Assembly: GCA_963575745.1 (NCBI GenBank)
Contig: CAUYUJ010020159.1
Coordinates: forward strand, 62,001-126,000
DNA from: Prorocentrum cordatum
Lineage: Eukaryota > Sar > Dinophyceae > Prorocentrales > Prorocentraceae
Direction of reading: 5' to 3'
Length of the DNA stretch: 64,000 bases
The position numbers and the translations under genes are program-made. Below, piece by piece: positions 10,401 to 21,200 of this stretch. The notes under the pieces were generated by a model that saw only the letters and a list, made by a program, of their open reading frames with translations, had not been told where the DNA came from and did no database searches. Position 1 is the stretch's first letter, and each line of letters starts with the position of its first letter.

Positions 10401-11207
10401 TCACTGGTCCTGATGCTTGTCCTGCTGCTTGAGCTCCTCTACTTTCTGATCGAGCTCCTCGACTTTCTCCTGCAGGTCCTGGAGCGCCTGTCCCTGTGCC
10501 CGCAGGAGGTCCAGAATCTGATCCATCTTCTCGTCCATGTTCTGTGCCATAAGGTTTGGAGCAGCGTTGGTGAAGAAATTGAGCATCGTGGTGATAACGG
10601 TGGTTAGCCCGTCCTGCTGCTGCTGCTGCGTAAGCTTCTGATGCCACTGCTGTGCTCCTGCTGTTGCAGCTCCTGCTGTTGCAGCTCCTGGTAACGCAGC
10701 TCTTGAGCTGTTCCAGCTTTTCCAGGTGTTCTCTCCTGCAGCTGTTCCAGCTTCGTGCTGATGGCCTTCACGCCATTGCTCTCTGCTCTCTCTGCTCTTG
10801 AGCTTGGGCGTCTTCGACGACCTCCAATCATCCGCTTCATCGTCTTCCCGCTTCGGGGCGTAGCTCGAGCGGAGCACCACAGTGTTCGTGATCTTCGAGC
10901 ACCATGCGGCCTTCTCCTCATCAGAACCCTGTGGACAAGCATTATGCCACCAGAGATGCTTATTCTTTACATTATTGATGTGGTCCGCCGAAATCTGGTG
11001 CGTCGGGGCTGCCGATTTCTCGCGCGGTAAACAAAACCACCAGGGCTCCTTAGGTTCTCCACTCGTCTTCGAAACGTACCCGCGAACTTCTAGCCATGGC
11101 GCATCAATGGCTCCAGTGTCCGGGTCCATGATGACGGTTTCTGGACATGGGCCAGGGCCCCCTGCGCTGGCCCCCATTTCTGGCATGGCAGCCTGCAGGC
11201 GCTGCAA
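10401..11207 (-). CDS. Coiled-coil protein of unknown function
   Basis: The open frame ends in TGA at 10,401. An ATG at about 11,188 (MPEMGASAGG) or a splice acceptor just upstream (TTTCTTGCAG) may mark the start of this exon. The first 130 residues contain WLEVRGYVSKTSGE, WWFCLPREK and HLWWHNACPQG. The last 60 residues form a clear heptad coiled coil (ILDLLRAQGQALQDLQEKVEELDQ in two stretches). Between them, at 10,655-10,760, the sequence is a tandem of CTGCAACAG and CTGGAACAG words 15-34 bases apart, and the better frame switches there, so that stretch may be a small intron or an indel. Function is not recognised. Confidence 0.55.
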   Translation of the reverse strand: MQRLQAAMPEMGASAGGPGPCPETVIMDPDTGAIDAPWLEVRGYVSKTSGEPKEPWWFCLPREKSAAPTHQISADHINNVKNKHLWWHNACPQGSDEEKAAWCSKITNTVVLRSSYAPKREDDEADDWRSSKTPKLKSRESREQWREGHQHEAGTAAGENTWKSWNSSRAALPGAATAGAATAGAQQWHQKLTQQQQQDGLTTVITTMLNFFTNAAPNLMAQNMDEKMDQILDLLRAQGQALQDLQEKVEELDQKVEELKQQDKHQDQ

Positions 11208-11284
11208 GAAATGCCTTGAGCCGAGGTGCTTGCGCTACAGGGAAAGCTGGGTGACCTGATAAATGGAACCTCGCAGCGGTTGCC

Positions 11285-11430
11285 ATTTAGAGCTCCCTGG
11301 GATGTCTGACGTACCATGTAAGAGCTCCTGGCGGCGTATCCGAGCTCGGACTGGTTGTGTAACATGCTATGTGTCAGATCCGGTTCGAGGCCCCAGGGAA
11401 CTCTAACATGCTGTGTGTGCTCTAAGATAG
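11285..11430. repeat. Scattered GAGCTCTAACAT palindrome remnants
   Basis: Three or four diverged half-palindromes (for example GAGCTCCCTGGGATGTCTGAC and CTAACATGCTGTG pieces) upstream of the coiled-coil gene. Too degraded to count exactly. Confidence 0.6.
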
Positions 11431-11577
11431 GACGTGGGAAAGACGGCGCGAGGGAGGAGAAAGGATAGGGGGATGCGATATGTTGCTGCCGCGGGGAAAC
11501 GCTTAGGGGACCTGGCGCAGACTGGGTCAGCGGCTGTTGCAGCGCACTGGCGATTCTGTCACTTCTGCATCGCAGCC

Positions 11578-11766
11578 TCAGTCGTCCCAGAGGTGAGGTC
11601 GAAACGGGAGATCGTCCCCACGCTCGCCAGTTTCTGGGTTGAGATAATGCACCTTCGTCAACACGCCTGGCGCATAATCGTAGTACGACACCCAGCCTAG
11701 CGGAGTAAGGTTATCATTATCCACGGTGGTTCTCACTGGTTGCACGGTTTTGAACTCCACTGGCAA
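11578..11766 (-). CDS. Small exon with a WW-like segment
   Basis: A 62-residue open frame ending in TGA. It contains GWVSYYDYAPGVLTKVHYLNPETGER, whose spacing of Trp, Tyr-Tyr and Asn-x-x-Thr-Gly resembles a WW peptide-binding module, though the second Trp/Pro pair is not clear. It is probably the last exon of a gene whose upstream exons I cannot define; frames at 11,733-12,241 contain nothing recognised and one CTGCAACAG copy at 12,031. Confidence 0.35.
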   Translation of the reverse strand: MPVEFKTVQPVRTTVDNDNLTPLGWVSYYDYAPGVLTKVHYLNPETGERGDDLPFRPHLWDD

Positions 11767-12573
11767 CTTGGCGAATCTTGTCTTGCTGCCCTTGAGCTTC
11801 TCGCCTGGACACTTCCAAGAAAAATATGTTCTTTTGAACTCCGCTGGAGAGGCATTTTAAGATATGGAAGCAAACGATCCAAATCCATCCTTTCTGCCCT
11901 CAGCAGTTGTTGTGCAGTTTTTTCAATCACCACACAAGATGATCCCGTCGCCGTCCCGTCGAATTGTTACGAATTCTTACGATTTCCCGTTGGAACTGGT
12001 ACATCACTCTCCCAGATCTGCGCGACCTGTCTGTTGCAGCAACTTCGCTAACGAATGTGCGGTGCCCGCGCGACTCTGCTTTTGAGACAAAATAGCCAGT
12101 GATAGCTACGCAGGTAGCCATATGCAGAACGTGAGATGAGGCAGCAGGAGATGGCTCGGATGAGATGACGAGGCAGGGGCAGAGGCAGTGGCAGAAGGAC
12201 TTGGAGCTCGAAGCCCTGGACCGATCGGAAACGAAATCCATGTGCTGATTGTGCTTTACTTATCTTATCCAGAGCGTAGCGCGTGGCGCTTGCGCTTGAA
12301 ACTTGAACTCTGAACAGAGTGGAAGCCAAAATGGCTTGCTGCTTGCTGGCTTGCTGTGGAGCTGCGAGTTGCTTCAGGAATACTGTAATGTTTCGCTGGA
12401 TGCACTGGCGCACTGGCGCACTCGAGGCCCTTGTCCCTTGTCCCAATGCCCCTTGTTGGTCAACGGTCAACGGTCAACGGTCAACGGGGCAGCTTCCCCC
12501 ACCACGTACCACGTCTGGGTAGTGCCCACTGCGCGCACAAGACAGCGGAGCTGGGCAGCTTCGCAAATGGCGC

Positions 12574-13644
12574 TCAAAATGTCCTACAGACATTTAGGAA
12601 GCTGCATGCGCAGCGCCTGACCGCAAGCCCCTGCTGCGACGCGACCTTGTTGTCAGCACGGGGGAAGTGCGCGATCACATGCTTCTCAACCTCTCCGCAT
12701 TGTTGTTTGTCGGGGAAGGACGCGACCACTTGCATCTCGTCGTAGCTGAGCTTGTGCCCGCGCATGAAGCTTCGGTCGTTGCCTCGCCACCCCCATCCTC
12801 CATTCCATCGCCATGAAGGGTCGCTCGTCGTGCCGATGTAGACGGAGCGCCCGGAGGCGACGGCGCGATCGTGGAGGTGCCGCACGCGCTTCATCACTAT
12901 ACCAACGTCGATGTCGATGAGGGGCTGGTGTACAAACATCGATTGCATGCCGCGACAATCACTAAGCACCTGTCGAGCGTCCTCCCGGGCGCCTTCCCAC
13001 ATCATCTTAAGCCGCGTCTCTCGGCTGCGCGAGCGCATGCGACGCCTGACATGTGAAAGGTCGAGCCCCAGGCGATCTGTGATGAACGAAAATGCGTCAT
13101 TGTTCCCCTTGCCCATACCACCACCATTGGCGCCCTCGGCGCTGATGGTGTCATTGGCCATGACCTTGACCTTGACGTTCACGCCGCAAGGCCCTCGAGC
13201 TGCTCCGCCGTCTCCGACGCTCCCTGGAGGAAGCGACGATGCCGATGCTAGATGCACCTTTGCTGGAGAGGGCGATGCTGTCTGGATCTCGCAGGCCCTG
13301 ATCTCTGGAGGCGATGCCGACGGCTCTTGCAAGCCCTTATCCCTGGAGGAAGCGATGCTGTCTGGATCTCGCGCTGCTCTGCGGGTGCCGCCAGCGGCGC
13401 CAACGCCCGCCGCAAAACCTCCCTGGCTGGCGTGTTGCGGACTCGCAGCGGCGGCGACCACGGTCCGAGCGCCCACTGCAACTCTGGCTTCAACATAGAG
13501 CGCCATACCTTCAGTGGCCTCGCCATCCGAGCCGCCGAACATGTCTCGCAGAAGGCAGGCAGACACCGACTGCGAGTCCGCGCTGGGAGACCCCCGGGAC
13601 GAGGTGCTGAATAGAGGATCCCCCATGGCTCTTGCCCCAGCCAT
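12574..13644 (-). CDS. Possible GIY-YIG-domain protein
   Basis: A 356-residue frame ending in TGA. The N-terminal half is low-complexity (Ala/Ser/Pro rich) and holds a diverged tandem duplication of about 80 bases at 13,265-13,370. The C-terminal 110 residues read SGRSVYIGTTSDPSWRW, then RGHKLSYDEMQVVASF, then CGEVEKHVIAHF. This matches the strand-Arg-helix-Glu order of the second half of GIY-YIG nucleases (YIGxT, a following Arg and a late Glu), but a separate GIY strand is not seen. Such domains cut DNA in repair, restriction or mobile elements; which applies here is unknown. The true start is uncertain because the N-terminal part is biased. Confidence 0.4.
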   Translation of the reverse strand: MAGARAMGDPLFSTSSRGSPSADSQSVSACLLRDMFGGSDGEATEGMALYVEARVAVGARTVVAAAASPQHASQGGFAAGVGAAGGTRRAARDPDSIASSRDKGLQEPSASPPEIRACEIQTASPSPAKVHLASASSLPPGSVGDGGAARGPCGVNVKVKVMANDTISAEGANGGGMGKGNNDAFSFITDRLGLDLSHVRRRMRSRSRETRLKMMWEGAREDARQVLSDCRGMQSMFVHQPLIDIDVGIVMKRVRHLHDRAVASGRSVYIGTTSDPSWRWNGGWGWRGNDRSFMRGHKLSYDEMQVVASFPDKQQCGEVEKHVIAHFPRADNKVASQQGLAVRRCACSFLNVCRTF

Positions 13645-15285
13645 GGGGAACTAGCTCGGGCCAATATGCCAAGATGATGTAAGGATGCGAATCCTGTCGC
13701 GGATCTGCTGGGGTGCTCGGGGCTCTGTGGGGCCCTGGGTGTGGTGCCCAAGGGCCCTAGGGCCCTCTCTGGTGGCCTCTTCCTCCTCGCTTGCTGCGCC
13801 CAGCTGGTGGCGACCAGGGAGGTACTGGGCACCAGAAAGCCGAAGGCTAGAGGCTAGAACAATTCGAACCAGGCAGCCCAAGCATCCAAGCGCCTAGCGC
13901 CTAGCGGCCTGGAGAGTGAGACAATCTGCATATGGAACGCAGTTGATCTGAATATGGGCGTCTTTCTCCTCATCTCTGAGCTCAGGGACGCATGGGAGCG
14001 CCTGCGCTCGCTGTTCCAGCCATGCGCAGCACGTGCGCAGAGTCCTATCGTGGGCCCATTCCCACTCGCGCCAGTAACAGATGCTCTCGCGGGCACCTTA
14101 GCTCAGAGCGTGATGCGCTCCACCCCCCTCCTCCCACCTGGGCTCCTCCTCCTGCTCCTCCTCCTAGCCTCGTCCTCCTCGTCGTCGTCATCCTGGTTCC
14201 CCCGCGTGGGCCTGCGGGGGCGCCGCGGCCGCCCGCGGCAGCGCCGCCCGCCACCAGGGGCCTGGGGGGTGGGGAGGCGGAGGAGCTGTTGCAGCGGAGG
14301 CGCAGCAGACGGCGAGGGGAGACGAGTCGGAGAAGCTCGCCGTTTTGTTGCCGCGCTTCTCTGCATAAACAGCTGTTCCTACGATGCCTGGCCCTATCGA
14401 ACCTCGGGCGCACACACGCATGCCTATCACTAGGAGCCTAATGGACGGGCTTCTGCACGCCGGGAGACGGAGGGCGGCGCTCCTCTGGGGAGAGCTTGAA
14501 AGGGAAACTACAAATTACCTGCCTCCAGCACGACAACGGCGGCGCGCCGAACGGAGGCGCTGTTGCAGCGGAGCGCTGGCCACAAAGACTCTGCCGATTC
14601 CGCGCAACCGTCCCCATCCCAGCCCCTTCCCGTTCCCCTCGCTGCCATCCCCCTGAGTAAGTCAACTGGCAGCCTGACGCCAGCGAGCTGGATGCCAGGG
14701 TCTCTGAACGAGTGGCACGCTCCTAAGATGAGACGCACGAGAGGACAATACCACACACAATACATGTACTTCGTGTTGATATGTGTGCTAATCATATACA
14801 AACACATACACACACACACCTCAGTCGTGCAACCGGCTCAGCATCAAGGAAAACCGCAAGACAAACCCAGTCCGCACAGCTATAAAGCGTGTGCATTGGT
14901 GTGCCGCGCAGGCGCGCCACTGAGTAAGGAAAACTACTCAGCAAGACGTGTGGGATATCTGACAGACAGTCACCCGACGCGACTAGAAGCACTTCGCCGA
15001 CATGGGTCAGGCGCTCGAGGGCTTGCGGTGTTCCGTCATGCTAGCCGCCCACAACCCCACTCGAAATGTGTGCGAGGGTGCCGCGTGCTCGAATAGTGTG
15101 CGCATCTGTTGCAGAGCGGAAGGCAGGGCTCATCCGAGAGGCGCATCTGTTGCAGGTCGGCCAAAACTGGCGCTGACAGAAGCAATGCCTAAACCAGAAC
15201 TGGCGCGTCGCAGTCTACTGTTGCAATCTGCCAGAAGCGCGCTCGGAGAGGCCCCGCGATTTAGTGTTGCAGTCTGTGCAAGCTG
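13645..15285. other. Non-coding stretch with CTGTTGCAG copies
   Basis: I see no convincing gene. Four exact copies of the 9-mer occur (14,286; 14,560; 15,106; 15,147) with variants near 15,218 and 15,264. A short CA repeat lies near 14,808. Open frames are Arg/Pro/Ser rich. Confidence 0.45.
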
Positions 15286-16278
15286 TCAGCTGCTCCCAGA
15301 TGCGGGCTCGTCCCACCGAGGCTCACAGAGACGCTTTGCCTCGTTAGGGTGCGTGTAATACATGGGCGCGACTCTGTCGTGCAGCGTTTTTGTGCGCGGG
15401 CGATTGTAGTAGTTGCCATTGTACTGCACCTGCACGTCCACGAGGATCCCGAAGATGTGCTCCTTGAAACAATAGCCATGGATGTTCTGCCTGATGCCGC
15501 CGATACAGCACTTGTACTGGAGCCTGTGGTAGTCCCAGTCTACCTGGGTCACAATGTGCGCGTAGTATTGGTGCTGCGGTTGCACCAGGCAGAAGACGAA
15601 GTCTCCTTTCTGCACGGTGGACGCCTCCTTCACGACGCAGCCAGGGCCCGCATCCGCTGTCACAGCTTCGATGGGGTGAAAGGTGCAGAAGCCGTGCGAC
15701 CGCACCAGAGGCCACGTGGAATTTCCCGAGCTCGGGTACCACACGGGGAAGCCGCATTCGAGGTACTCATGCATCATCTTGTTCCTCTCTCCCCGCAGCC
15801 TTAATTCCAAAACGAACTTGTCGGGGTCCAACGCTGCACCGTCGACCAGCGTCCAGTCCTTGTGGAGCACGGGGCTGGCCTCGTGCGGGGACGACAAGAC
15901 AAAGGGTGGATGGCGCTTCGGCTTGCTCTGCTCGACGACTGCGGCCTCCTCGGGGGGCAACTTGGCGATGGACTTGTAACCTTTGGACTGCTCCACCGTT
16001 TGACCGACCTTTGCACGTGGTGGGAAGGCTGCCTTGGCTGTTGCAGCTATGCGGGCATTCGTCGACTGTTCCGCCTGCCGCTTAAGAAGTTTCCCGCGCT
16101 CGATAGGCTCCTCGCTGTGCTTCATGGTGGCAGAAACCGTCGTCGCCCGTGTGGCTGACCCACGTGGAGCCTGGGATAACAGCATGCGCCGCTCAGCCTC
16201 CTCCGTGTGATCCTGCCGCGATCGCTCTGGCTCGGGCTTGTAGTGGTCCGCCTCTTGTCGCAGCTGCTCTCGCGTCAT
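15286..16278 (-). CDS. Conserved-looking protein of unknown function
   Basis: A 330-residue frame ending in TGA. After a charged, Gln-rich N-terminal third, the C-terminal 200 residues are compact and rich in Tyr, Trp and His, with ECGFPVWYPSSGNSTWP, GDFVFCLVQPQHQYYAHIV and HGYCFKEHIFGILVDVQVQYNG. By memory this resembles a protein type that is multi-copy in dinoflagellates and has no known function. It probably continues upstream through the frames at 16,550-17,177. The 9-mer at 16,038 is read in the Ala-Thr frame. Confidence 0.55.
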   Translation of the reverse strand: MTREQLRQEADHYKPEPERSRQDHTEEAERRMLLSQAPRGSATRATTVSATMKHSEEPIERGKLLKRQAEQSTNARIAATAKAAFPPRAKVGQTVEQSKGYKSIAKLPPEEAAVVEQSKPKRHPPFVLSSPHEASPVLHKDWTLVDGAALDPDKFVLELRLRGERNKMMHEYLECGFPVWYPSSGNSTWPLVRSHGFCTFHPIEAVTADAGPGCVVKEASTVQKGDFVFCLVQPQHQYYAHIVTQVDWDYHRLQYKCCIGGIRQNIHGYCFKEHIFGILVDVQVQYNGNYYNRPRTKTLHDRVAPMYYTHPNEAKRLCEPRWDEPASGSS

Positions 16279-16549
16279 CGGCGGCGGCGGCGGCGCGACC
16301 CTGCCCGATGAATCGATTGGCCGTGGCGCGCGGGCGGGCGCCCGTTTCGGAAGAGGCTTGCCCTCCGCGGGCGTGTCACTGACCCTCTTCGCTGCCGCGT
16401 GCTTGGCCTACGGAGTCTTCTGTTTCCAATCATTCTCCTCCTGCCGAAGCGGAGACATGAGAGGAGCACCCATGCCGCGCCGTGTCCGTGCAGTGACAGG
16501 AGCATCCCGCGCGGCGCTGCGGGCGCGCTCTCTGCCCCTGCGGGTGCGG

Positions 16550-17177
16550 TCACCAGCCTCTCGGGGGGAGTCGCTGTCGGAGATTGCCCGACTGCTCGGC
16601 CTGGGCCCGCGGTCTGTCGGCCTCCGACGGACGCTCCGTCAGCCTGAGCCCGCTCCTCGCCGCCATCGGCGGGCCACTGGCGCCTGCGCCCTCACGAGCT
16701 GTTGCTGCCTCTCGCCGCCCGCTTGACGCTGTTGCAGCCAACTGGCGCTGGCGCGGCGACGCCTCTCTCTGGCGACTCTGGGCGTTTGACAGGTGCCGCT
16801 GCTGGCTCTCCCGCCGCTGCCGATCCCACTGGTCCCGCACGCCTTCGATCCCAGTCGCCCCTGGCGGGTTCCGACGCTCCCAGTCTATCATCTCAGTGTT
16901 CCACCTGGTCTCCTCATCGCTCAACTGCCTGCGCGCGGTCGCGTCCAGGCATCCGTAGGGTCTCTCTGGCCCTCCCAGACTCCTGGGCGGTCGAAGATCA
17001 TCATGCCGTCATTGTCCAACTGCTGCTGCTTATGTTGGACCCAGCGCAGGCGGCGCCCATGATCCAACGCCTCATCGTGTTCGCCCTCCTGACGCGCAAC
17101 TTTATATTCAACTCGCACCGCTCCCTCTGGCTCCGCAAGCCTTTGCGCTGGTTGTGCAAGTAATCCCAGGTGCCGAC
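16550..17177 (-). CDS. Upstream exon(s) of the 15.3-17.6 kb gene, charged region
   Basis: An acceptor GGCTAGTCTTCAG is followed at 17,177 by VGTWDYLHNQRKG. The frame then shifts by one near 17,125 to give VEYKVARQEGEHDEALDHGRRLRW, and again near 16,930 to give LSDEETRWNTEMIDWERRNPPG. The result is a charged, probably helical region. The frame shifts may be indels or small introns. It is expected to run into the 330-residue frame that ends at 15,286, but the join is not clear. Confidence 0.45.
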
Positions 17178-17554
17178 CTGAAGACTAGCCAAAACTGGAG
17201 GAGCTGTAGTACAAGTCGACGTCTAACTTGATATGTTACACCTCCCTGGGGATATCCGACATGCTATGTTAGAGCTCCCTGGGATATCTAACATGCTATG
17301 TAGAGCTCCCTGGGAGCTCTAACATGGTATGTTAGAGCTCCCTGGGAGCTCTAACATCATCTAGCATGCCATGTTAGAGCTCCAGGTGAGCTCTAACATG
17401 GCATGTTAGAGCTCCAATGGAGCTCTAACATCCTCTAACATGCCATGTTAGAGCCCCATGGGAGCTCTAACATGGCATGTTAGAGCTCCATGGGAGCTCT
17501 TATCAGACGGGGGGGGGGGGGTACTACAGCTAGCCCAGATTTGGCTGGTCTGAC
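17178..17554 (-). other. Probable intron (377 bases) holding a palindrome array
   Basis: Possible donor CAG/GTCAGACC after a Lys-Gly-rich first exon, acceptor CTAGTCTTCAG. The inside is mostly the GAGCTCTAACAT palindrome array at 17,230-17,500 and a G10-type run near 17,511. Confidence 0.4.
17230..17500. repeat. Fourth array of GAGCTCTAACAT palindromes
   Basis: About eight units, less diverged than those at 9.84 kb, some with the centre TAACATGGTATGTTA or TAACATGGCATGTTA. It lies within the probable intron described above, as the 4.5 kb array lies in the kinase intron. Confidence 0.9.
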
Positions 17555-17638
17555 CTGGCGCCCTTTGCCCTTGCCCTTGCGCGCGTCGTCGTTGCCCTTG
17601 CCCTTGGCGCCCTTGCCCTTGCCGCCATTGCCGACCAT
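17555..17638 (-). CDS. Possible first exon, Gly-Lys-rich
   Basis: An ATG at 17,636-17,638 begins MVGNGGKGKGAKGKG and runs to a possible donor at 17,555 (GRQ then GTCAGACC). A CTGCAACAG copy lies just upstream at 17,644. The choice of donor is a guess; GC-rich codon use supports coding. The stretch 17,660-18,290 holds poly-C and poly-G runs and no gene I can support. Confidence 0.35.
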
Positions 17639-18293
17639 CTGCGCTGTTGCAGCTGGGGCGGGCTTGGAACAGCGCGCGCGCGGCGCGCGGGCAGAGTGGG
17701 GAGTCGAGCCGACGGCTACGGAGACGAGGGAGACAGAGAGAGGGATAGAGATCCCCAAAGCTTTCGGATGAGATCACTGCAGAGGTTTCGATGGGGATGG
17801 GAAGGTTGAACTGTCTCAGCTGCGGCAAAGGGGGGGGGGGGGGTCATCGCTCTGGAGGTTTCGATGGAGATCGCTCGCATGCACGCGAACACGTAGGTGG
17901 ACTGGGGGCTGGGCTGGGCAAGTGCGGTGGAAGACGGCCTCGTCGCTACTCCTGCCTCGTCCTGCTCCCCCCTCCTCCTTCAGCCCCATCACCCCCCTCG
18001 CCCCCCCCCTCCTGGGGGCGGCCCTGGGCGCCCGATGCCCCCCGCCCCCGCCCCCCCGCCCTCGCCGCCGACAACCGCCGCCACGGGCAAGGGCAGCCCC
18101 CCCCATCGGCGACCTTCAGGCCCCCAGCGGCGGGCAGCGCAGCCCGCGGCAGCGGCGCCCACTGAGGGGCGCAGGGGGCGGCACGGGGAGGGAGGGAGTC
18201 TGGAAGAGGAGGGGGGCAAGGTCGGACGACGTTGGGAGGCGCTCTTTTTCAACAAAATTGGCACGATCGCAGGCTATGGGACGGGCTACTCAC

Positions 18294-21200
18294 TCACGCT
18301 GTCACAGCCTTGGTGCCCGGGCACAGTGCTTCAACCGTCGCGTCGAAACGCAGACCCCGGTTCCTCGGGCTGTTGTAGAGCTGTTTGACGGCTTTGTCGA
18401 CGCCCGCTTCTTCTCCCGAGCGGCACAGCACGCAAAGTTCGCTGCGCCAGGCGGGGGTTGGCCTGCTTCTTGAAGAACTTGCAGAGCTTCCTGGGGCTCT
18501 TGTACTACATCACACACCCACTCGGCGCCTGGGCAAGCGCTCGCAAAACGTGGGGCAGTGTAGGCAGGTCTTCCGCGAGAGCCTCTGTTACAGCCACGTG
18601 GTAGCTCTTGCTCGAGTTCCGAAGCTTCTCCGTGTACTGGATGCCTTTTGGAAAATCCTCCCGTGCAAAGTCAGTCGGCGTTGTGAAATAGAGCTCCCGT
18701 GAACGCTGCTACAATCTGGACGGCGATGCAATAATCGGTGTCAGCTGATGCAGCCAAGACTTCGTTCCCCCCCCCTTGGCCGCATGACGGGCAAGGTAGT
18801 CCAGGAATTCCACCGGGCCGTGAAACGCCTTGAAACGCAAGCGCTGCGCCTTGTTGCGAGCGCCCATATCTACCATGCGAGCCAGCATGAGCCCAGCGGG
18901 GCGCGGGGGGGGCAGCAAGTAGGCGTCGCGGCCCGCAGCTGGCCCGGCACTGCGCAGGACTTTCTTCTCTCGCGTGCTCCTGGCCTTGGCGGCGGCCTTC
19001 GCCCCTCCAAGATTGCGCCCTCGGATCTCGGCCTCCCGCTCGGCGACGGCGGCGGCGACTTTTGCAGCGGGCCCGACTGGATCTGCGCCGCTCGCCTGGG
19101 CCGCCCCCTGAGCCAGCGCAGCGAGATCGGGGGCGCCCTCCGCGAGAAGGCGGGCGCGCTTGCTCGGGGAAGCGGCCGCCATGGCGTCGACGGCAGCTGC
19201 TCCCCTGCGCCCGAAGCCTACCTCTGTCCGACGTGCTGCCCCGGGCTCCCGCGTGCTTCCCTTGTCGCGCCTCTCGGCCCTCCTCAGCGGCACGATCTCC
19301 CCCTGCGCGACCTCATGTAGCTTGAGCACATGCCTGTGCCAACGACTGGCGGCAGAGCTCTCGTCGTCGTCCAGCCACGCGCGCAGCAACCTGCTGGAGG
19401 GCACCTGGCCCACGAGCGTGCACTCCTCGAAGGACGCGTCGAGGAGCCGCGCCCTCTCGGGGCAATGCACCTCCGAAAAACGGCGGAATCGCCTCTCCAC
19501 GTTGCCCGTGCTCGTTTTCCATGCAAGGAAGAGCTCCACGAGGCGACGGCCGCTGGGGGGCCCGGGCAACTCCACCGCAGCGCGGCCCCAAGCCTGCCGC
19601 GCGGTCCCCCCGTCTCGACGACGCACCTCGGCACGCGGCAACATTTGCCGCAGCTGGGAGATTGCCTCCTGCTCGGGGAGGCCTGCCGCCTGGCAGATCC
19701 GCTTCAAACAGGCCTCGGCTTCTGTTGCATGCACTGTTGCAGACAGGGACAGGGGGGAGGCAAGCGAAAGGCTGTAAAGGCGTGCAACCAAGAATGCTCT
19801 GGCCGATATAGCTTCACGTTCTCCTTCGCACTGGCCACGATCCCCTGCGCTCGTCGAAGAGCCGCGTGGACGGCTTCGCGGGCTCGGGGCTCCGTTCCCC
19901 AATCGCCGATACCAGCGGTCTGGGCGCCAGTGCCGCGCGCGAACCGCTTCGTGGCCTTCAGAAACTTGAGGGTGACGCCAGTAAACGCGTCGGGGATGCC
20001 CAGAATATTCCCCTGGGCGAACAATGTATCCAGCTTGGAGAGGAAAGCGGCGGCCCTGGATTGAACGCTGGCTGCGTCGGGGTTGCTCTTGTCTCCGGCG
20101 GCGGCCCAGGAATAGTGCTCCGCGCTCAAGTCGGCCAGCAACCCCCCCAGGAGCAGGCGCGACCTGTTCTCGCCCCCGAGCCCTTCCAGAATCTGTCGGG
20201 CGAGAATGCGCCGATCTTTGTCCTTCCCCTGGGACTCCACTCCGAGCGCCTGGAAAATCATTTCCCATCGCCGACTTTCCCGTGCTAAGGGCCTCGCCCG
20301 ACTGTTGAAACGCTGGGGGGGCCCAGCCGAAGTTTTTGACGAACGCAGCGCCGTCTTCCACCAGCTGCTGCTCCCCGAGTGCGTTGCGGAACACGGTGGA
20401 GGTAGTCAGGAACTTGGCCAGACTTGGCGGCCTCTTACCCGTTACCAGCAGCTCGTCCGCGGTCGTTATTGCGCTGTCTCCTTTCATCGAATTGGCCAGA
20501 ACCTTCTGGGGCGAGCGAGACTCGCCCCACGCGGGAAACGCCAGCCCAGGGAACGTTGCTGTTGCAGCCAGGGGTGCACTTAGATCCGCCCCAACGCTGC
20601 GCCATCCCCGAGTCTCCTGTCGCACACGCCTGTGCAAGTCCCCGCCCAGCTCCCCGCCTGCCGTCTGGCACGCGCGACGGACGCACTCCTCCAGCATGGA
20701 AGCCTTGCCGTCGCAGTCCATGCCCCGCGGGAACTCCCGCATCCCGATCACCCGATCCACGATCCAGGGCCCTCCGGGGCCCAGCTGTTCCAGCCGGCCT
20801 GCTTTGAGACCGTAGCTTGGGAGGAAATCCAAAGCCTTCGGGATCGACCGCAACGCGGTGCCAATTTCGACCTGGTACGCGCGGTCGAGGCCGTCCGCAG
20901 CCAAACGAAAAACAGCACCATGTTCGAGGATCCTCTACGTGATGATCTTCTCGTGCTGAGCCATGGCGGTCACCAGCCTTCGGCGCTGCTGACTTGACTC
21001 CCAAACTTGGCGGCCGCCCCCAGCGAACGCACCCCGCCACGCGTCGATACTACTGAAGGAACTGGACGTCTCCAACATTGCACGGGTGGCGGCCACTGCG
21101 CGGCAACCAGGGCGCTGGTCGGCGGCGCGGACGACGACGGGCGCAGGCGCCACGGCTGTTGCAGCTGCTGCAGCTGATGCAGCCGTTGTGGGGAACACAG

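Noticed and set aside
18706-18712. A seventh in-frame TAG in the zinc-finger gene
   Set aside because: The better frame changes within about 60 bases of it, so I could not show the frame is continuous through the TAG and did not count it.
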